A DNA stretch of 64,000 nucleotides, from NCBI GenBank assembly GCA_001632435.1, contig KV423964.1:1-64000 (forward strand). The letters run 5' to 3'. The DNA is from Calocera cornea HHB12733 (taxonomy: Eukaryota; Basidiomycota; Dacrymycetes; Dacrymycetales; Dacrymycetaceae). The notes below the pieces were generated by a model. The model was not told the DNA's origin, did no database searches, and worked only from the letters and a program-made list of their open reading frames with translations. The position numbers were made by a program, and so were the translations under genes. Positions 59,961 to 64,000 of the stretch are shown one piece after another (positions within the stretch are counted from its first letter, which is position 1; the number at the start of each line of letters is the position of its first letter).

Positions 59961-60314
59961 TATGGATGTAACTGGCGAGATGTAATATTATAATCAGCGT
60001 GCTCAGGCTGTCTGTCGGGAGGACATCGGCGCTGCGGGGCGGGTTGTTACTCACTCGGAGGCTGCGCCGGGGGCGGGGGGGTGAGTGGGCCGCTCGAACG
60101 GGAAGGTACATACATGCTGTACATACAGGATACAGGATGCAGAGGGTGTGTTGGCGGCCGACGTGGCCCGGTAGGGTCGAGCTCTCGGCGTACAACGAGT
60201 AAGTTAACGACGATGCGGTCCATAGTTACGGTACGGCATGCCAGACCCCACCAGTTCGCACTGTCGGGCGCGGGAAGGCCGACACTCGCGCTCGCTTGCG
60301 GCTCGGGGCACTGA

Positions 60315-60623
60315 CTAGTCCACCACCACCATGACAAGAATGATCCTCCGCACCTTCCCCTGCCCGTTCGCAAGCATCGAGCATAACACTGCCCCCCAAA
60401 GCGGCGGATACTCGCTTCCCAGCGGGTAGGTAGTAGCCCGATACGCGCCGTTTGCCGCGAACGCACAACTGACAGCCGCAATGCACGCAATGTAGATAGT
60501 TAAGTTAAGGGTAGCCGCCCATAGTGGTAGTGGCATTCCTCGCGCGAGCGCAAGGGTCGCGCACAGTACTGACTGATGATTGGGCAATACATGGTGGAGC
60601 GTCGGAGCCGTCGCCATATGCAT
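60315..60623 (-). CDS. Possible small hydrophobic protein
   Basis: The frame gives 102 residues with a hydrophobic stretch, LNLTIYIACIAAVSCAFAANGAY, and a second one at the C-terminus, RRIILVMVVVD. No homology or splice partner was recognised. Isolation in a long spacer and the Thr/His-rich N-terminus make it doubtful. It is listed only because the hydrophobic pattern is more protein-like than its neighbours. Confidence 0.2.
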   Translation of the reverse strand: MHMATAPTLHHVLPNHQSVLCATLALARGMPLPLWAATLNLTIYIACIAAVSCAFAANGAYRATTYPLGSEYPPLWGAVLCSMLANGQGKVRRIILVMVVVD

Positions 60624-61441
60624 GGCTAGCTCGGAGCCAGCTGGCCATCGTGCCGTGCCGTGTGGCGACCTACTTACATTAATATTGAATGTCGCTCCGG
60701 GCGTCCCTCCGCGTCCCTACTACTGTCGTGACTCTCACCACGGGTCAGCCTGAGCGCGCCGGACGACCCCATCGCGGGGGGATCGGGCCCGCGGGAGCAA
60801 TTGGAAGGGCCGGTGCGGGGAGTGCGGGAGGGTGTTGGGGTCTTGAGGCGGGGCAGGTCAGCTCGCGCCCGATGCGGCGTGCAGCCCCGGGAGAGGAGAG
60901 GAGACGTGTCCCCCGCTGCGTGCGTCATTGAGCCCCACGCGACGCGTCGCATCGGACAGGTCGGGCGTGCGCGCGGCCGCGGGGCAGGCTGGCTCACCTC
61001 CCTCCCTCGCGCTCCCTCTCCCACCCCGCCCCGGAATGGCCCCCATCCACTCTCCCACCCCGGGCCCATACCATCGTGACCCACCTGTTGTTGTTGTCGC
61101 TGTTGTTGTTGCTGCCGTGTTGACGGGATGACGCATGACGCCCAGTGGCTCCCCACCCTGTCAACACCCCGCCCGGAGCGCCTCGTCGTGTACACACACC
61201 CCCATCGGGCACCGTCCCCAGCCGCCGTTTATAAACCCCGTCGCAACGGCATGCCGGGACAACCTACTCTCTTCCCGCCCGTCACCGTCCTCCCTGTCGT
61301 TGTCCGGCCCCGGCTCCAGTCCCCGTCCCCAGTCCAGTCTCAAAGTCCAAGCCGCCCCCGCGCGCCCGTCACTCGCTTCACCCCACGCTCGTTCCCTTCT
61401 CCCGACTTGCCTTCCCCACCCCCACACAACCAACCCCCACG

Positions 61442-63106
61442 ATGCAGCTCGCGCTCCTGCTCGCGCTCCTCCCGCTCCTCGCGCGCGCCCTCCCAATCGC
61501 AGAGCAGCGCGACATCCTCTCCTCCCTCCTCGGCTCCGTAACCGGCACACTCGACTCCACCCTCTCCACCGCCGACGGCCTGCTCGACTCGGCCAGCACC
61601 GCCGCCGCCCCACTGGAGGACGTGCTCCCGCTCTCGGACGTCCAGGACCTCACCTCTCTCGCCGGCCTCCCCCTCCGCCGCGACATCAACAGCGAGCTCA
61701 TCCCGCGCGAGCTGCTGGACGACCTCCTGCAGAACGCCGTCCTCGCCAGCTCGCCCCTGCACGACCTCCTCCCCATCAGCACCTTCGAGAGCCTCCCCGT
61801 GCTCGCCGAGATCAGCGCGCTCGTCAGGCGGGACCTGCTCGCAGGCCTGCTTGGCACGGTCGAGGGCACAGCCGGCTCCGCACTGGCACCTGTCACCGGT
61901 GCCCTCGCCCCCGTTACCGGCCTGACGGACTCTCTCCCCGTCGTCGGGGGCCTGCTCGACGAACTCACAGGCGACCTGCCTATCAGAAGGGATCTCCTCT
62001 CCGGCCTCCTCGGCACAGTCGAGGGTACCACCGACTCCGCTCTGGCACCGGTTACAGGCGCCCTTGCCCCCGTCACCGACCTGACCGAGTCGCTCCCCGT
62101 GGTCGGTGGCCTGCTGGACGAACTCACAGGCGACTTGCCTATCAGGAGGGACCTCCTCTCCGGCCTTCTTGGCACCGTTGAGGGCACAGCCGGCTCTGCC
62201 CTTGCACCCGTTACCGGCGCCCTCGCCCCGGTCACCGACCTGACCGACTCTCTCCCCGTCGTCGGGGGCCTGCTCGACGAACTGACAGGCGACCTGCCTA
62301 TCAGGAGGGACCTCCTTTCCGGCCTGCTCGGGACAGTCGAAGGTACCGCTGGCTCCGCTTTGGCACCCGTCACCGGTGCACTCGCCCCGGTCACCGACCT
62401 AACCGACTCCCTCCCCGTTGTTGGTGGCCTGCTCGACGAGCTCACCGGCGACTTGCCTATCAGGAGGGACATCCTCTCCGGCCTCCTTGGCACAGTCGAG
62501 GGTACCACCGACTCCGCTCTGGCACCCGTTACAGGCGCCCTCGCCCCGGTCACCGAGTTGACGGACTCTCTCCCCGTCGTGGGACCACTACTGGACGAGC
62601 TCACAGGCGACCTGCCTATCAGGAGGGACCTCCTTTCCGGCCTTCTTGGCACAGTCGAGGGCACCGCCGGCTCCGCTCTGGCACCTGTCACCGGCGCCCT
62701 CGCCCCCGTTACCGGCCTGACCGAGTCGCTCCCCGTTGTCGGTGGCCTGTTGGACGAACTCACCGGTGACCTGCCTATCAGGAGGGATCTCCTTTCCGGC
62801 CTTCTTGGCACAGTCGAGGGCACCGCCGGCTCCGCTCTGGCACCGGTTACAGGTGCCCTCGCGCCCGTCACCGACCTGACCGACTCCCTCCCCGTAGTCG
62901 GACCGCTACTCGACGAGCTCACAGGCGACCTGCCTATCAGGAGGGATCTCCTCTCCGGCCTGCTCGGCACAGTCGAAGGTACCGCTGGCTCCGCTCTGGC
63001 ACCCGTCACCGGCGCCCTTGCCCCCGTTACCGACGTGACCGACTCCCTCCCCGTAGTCGGACCGCTACTCGACGAAATCACGGGCGACCTGCCGATCAGG
63101 AACTAA
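61442..63106 (+). CDS. Secreted Kex2-type repeat protein
   Basis: A single exon of 554 residues. The N-terminus MQLALLLALLPLLARALP is a signal peptide. After about 110 unique residues come eight repeats of exactly 53 residues (61826-63097). Each opens with Arg-Arg-Asp (PIRRDLLSGLLGTVEG), continues LAPVTGALAPVT and DSLPVVGGLLDELTGDL, and the last ends at PIRN. Dibasic sites at a fixed interval in a secreted protein are the mark of Kex2-processed repeat precursors, such as the repellent precursor of smut fungi and fungal RiPP precursors. Cleavage would free seven or eight near-identical amphipathic peptides of about 51-53 residues to the cell surface or medium. No Cys is present in the repeats. 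The peptide function, surface-active or signalling, is inference. A decayed copy lies at 56122. Confidence 0.8.
   Translation: MQLALLLALLPLLARALPIAEQRDILSSLLGSVTGTLDSTLSTADGLLDSASTAAAPLEDVLPLSDVQDLTSLAGLPLRRDINSELIPRELLDDLLQNAVLASSPLHDLLPISTFESLPVLAEISALVRRDLLAGLLGTVEGTAGSALAPVTGALAPVTGLTDSLPVVGGLLDELTGDLPIRRDLLSGLLGTVEGTTDSALAPVTGALAPVTDLTESLPVVGGLLDELTGDLPIRRDLLSGLLGTVEGTAGSALAPVTGALAPVTDLTDSLPVVGGLLDELTGDLPIRRDLLSGLLGTVEGTAGSALAPVTGALAPVTDLTDSLPVVGGLLDELTGDLPIRRDILSGLLGTVEGTTDSALAPVTGALAPVTELTDSLPVVGPLLDELTGDLPIRRDLLSGLLGTVEGTAGSALAPVTGALAPVTGLTESLPVVGGLLDELTGDLPIRRDLLSGLLGTVEGTAGSALAPVTGALAPVTDLTDSLPVVGPLLDELTGDLPIRRDLLSGLLGTVEGTAGSALAPVTGALAPVTDVTDSLPVVGPLLDEITGDLPIRN
61826..63097 (+). 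repeat. Eight 159-bp tandem repeats
   Basis: Units start at 61826, 61985, 62144, 62303, 62462, 62621, 62780 and 62939, always 159 bp apart. Differences are mostly at third codon positions, with alternating variants TAGSA/TTDSA and VVGGLL/VVGPLL. Confidence 0.97.
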
Positions 63107-63507
63107 ATCACTCATGGCTCCGCACTTGGTCCCAGTTGCTCAGTTCCCAACCTTCTGGCACACTTGGGATGTTTTTGGCCTCGAGATGACCCACACCACC
63201 CATGACCATCCTATCGCACCCTACCCCCCTACCGCAGTCGAAACACGCTTAATTTCTTTATAAGTCGACTTGATCTATACCGAGTACATTATACAAAATG
63301 CGTTTGTAGAATCAGCTGTATGTAGTTGTATATGTGGCTTTTGAGGAGAATGAGCAGCGCTCTTTTCCCCGCTCGTGTGTCAACGTGCACAGCTCCAGAG
63401 GATGCTCAGATACCGAGCGTCTAACTGGGGGAAGGACCGGCCCCTTTGATACAGTAGGCCCAGGGCTTGGACTCAGGAGTACTGGAGCTATATTTTCGTT
63501 ATCAACC
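63107..63507. other. 3' flank of the repeat-protein gene
   Basis: AT-richer sequence with likely polyadenylation context near 63250-63300. No gene was recognised. Confidence 0.45.
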
Positions 63508-64000
63508 TCACATGCAATCCGACATCAAGCTGTTGATAGTGACCAGTCTTGCAAAGCCAGTCACTATCAAAGATCCTATCTCCCCATACCTGCCCATCTC
63601 AAGACTCACTCCACAGGTACATTTGGCGTGACTGTGCTTGGCATTAAGAGGGTACAATGTGTTGACCTTGGCCATGAAGTTGAAGAGGATTTGGGTCATT
63701 GCGGACTCGGCATGGAGAAGGATCTCCTTACGCTCTGCGCTGGGATGGACCAGCATGTTGTTGTTGAAATTGTTGGGTTCCTCCAGGGAGAGGACAAACG
63801 GGCCGGAAGAACGCGGCATCAACGTTGACGCGCAGCTTGCGCCACAGGGGATGTTCTCCCAGTGGGAGAACGTTGAGGATCAAACCATGGCACCTGATGG
63901 CACCCTCTTCCAGCACATCAATGAAGCTCTTGATGAGGGAGTCCCCATGTACTTGCATCTTTGGGTGGCATGGACAGCCAAAGTTTATTGGGCGAGTCCG
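63508..64000 (-). pseudogene. Unrecognised coding-like sequence at window edge
   Basis: Two overlapping minus-strand frames look protein-like: one running in from the window edge (KSFIDVLEEGAIRCHGLILN, LRVNVDAAFF) and a second (NNMLVHPSAERKEILLHAES, ILFNFMAKVNTLYPL). They overlap near 63730-63820 in different phases, so either an intron or a frameshift separates them. No domain was recognised. It may be a fragment of a mobile element or a gene whose body is outside the window. Confidence 0.25.
63533..63570. repeat. 11-bp inverted repeat
   Basis: TTGATAGTGAC and GTCACTATCAA separated by 16 nt, near the end of the minus-strand coding-like sequence. Confidence 0.9.

Larger units (their letters stand above)
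59693..61441. other. Long intergenic region
   Basis: It holds the ATGGGTAA-type repeats near 59.9 kb, a possible small minus-strand frame at 60315, and a TTGTTG microsatellite near 61087-61122. A TTTATAAAC box at 61228-61236 is a plausible promoter element for the repeat-protein gene at 61442. Other GC-rich frames are not supported. Confidence 0.45.

Noticed and set aside
61378..63081. A 567-codon open frame antisense to the repeat-protein gene
   Set aside because: It mirrors the tandem repeats: because the unit is 159 bp and GC-rich at third positions, the opposite strand is also free of stops. It has no signal peptide and the sense strand has a clear one.

Overview
The window is nuclear DNA of a filamentous basidiomycete, most likely an agaricomycete of the polypore/white-rot type. 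Genes are dense and GC-rich and carry many introns of about 45-60 nt, mostly with GTGCGT/GTGAGT donors and CTGAC-like branch points. Typical basidiomycete families are present: a DUF6533-like 7TM protein, a Plavaka-type transposase and a Helitron helicase end. Where exon boundaries are given they were read by hand from splice signals and checked for phase; none was confirmed by RNA.

Layout. 0-0.3 kb: 3' end of a Helitron. 1.5-4.3 kb: 7TM protein with a long disordered tail. 4.5-11.6 kb (minus): fructosamine-3-kinase-like protein and a YOR1-type ABCC transporter. 13.3-13.9 kb: small unknown gene. 13.9-25.1 kb: an accessory island with a Plavaka/Tnp2-like transposase (18.7-22.8 kb), a convergent partner gene (23.0-24.7 kb), two further unknown genes, and more than 30 arms of one short palindromic repeat, TGATGTGTTGGTGTCGG and its complement. 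The repeats sit mostly inside introns; I saw none elsewhere in the window.

25-42 kb: a small membrane protein, an amidase, a protein with two degenerate homeodomains, a PX domain fused to a GH5-like hydrolase, and a paraoxonase-like protein. Two inverted paralogs lie here: 37.5-39.7 kb encodes a VAP/Scs2-like MSP-domain tail-anchored protein, and 27.2-28.7 kb encodes a version without the MSP domain. 42.6-48.8 kb: two tandem DUR3-type urea transporters. 49-54.4 kb: housekeeping genes (free methionine-R-sulfoxide reductase, penta-EF-hand protein, CMC4, membrane-anchored SDR).

54.7-57 kb is a junkyard: a possible third relative of the VAP-like family, a duplicated 5' end of the penta-EF-hand gene, and a decayed antisense copy of the repeat gene at 61.4 kb. 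58.2-59.7 kb: DUF6533-like 7TM protein. 61.4-63.1 kb: a secreted protein of eight perfect-length 53-residue repeats, each opening with Arg-Arg-Asp, which looks like a Kex2-processed repeat precursor.

The most interesting items are the intron-dwelling palindromes of the 14-25 kb island, some carrying their own GTGAGT donor; the Kex2-type repeat protein with its decayed copy; the PX-GH5 fusion; the MSP-less paralog; and an antisense cytochrome P450 fragment bounded by poly-C runs inside a paraoxonase intron.
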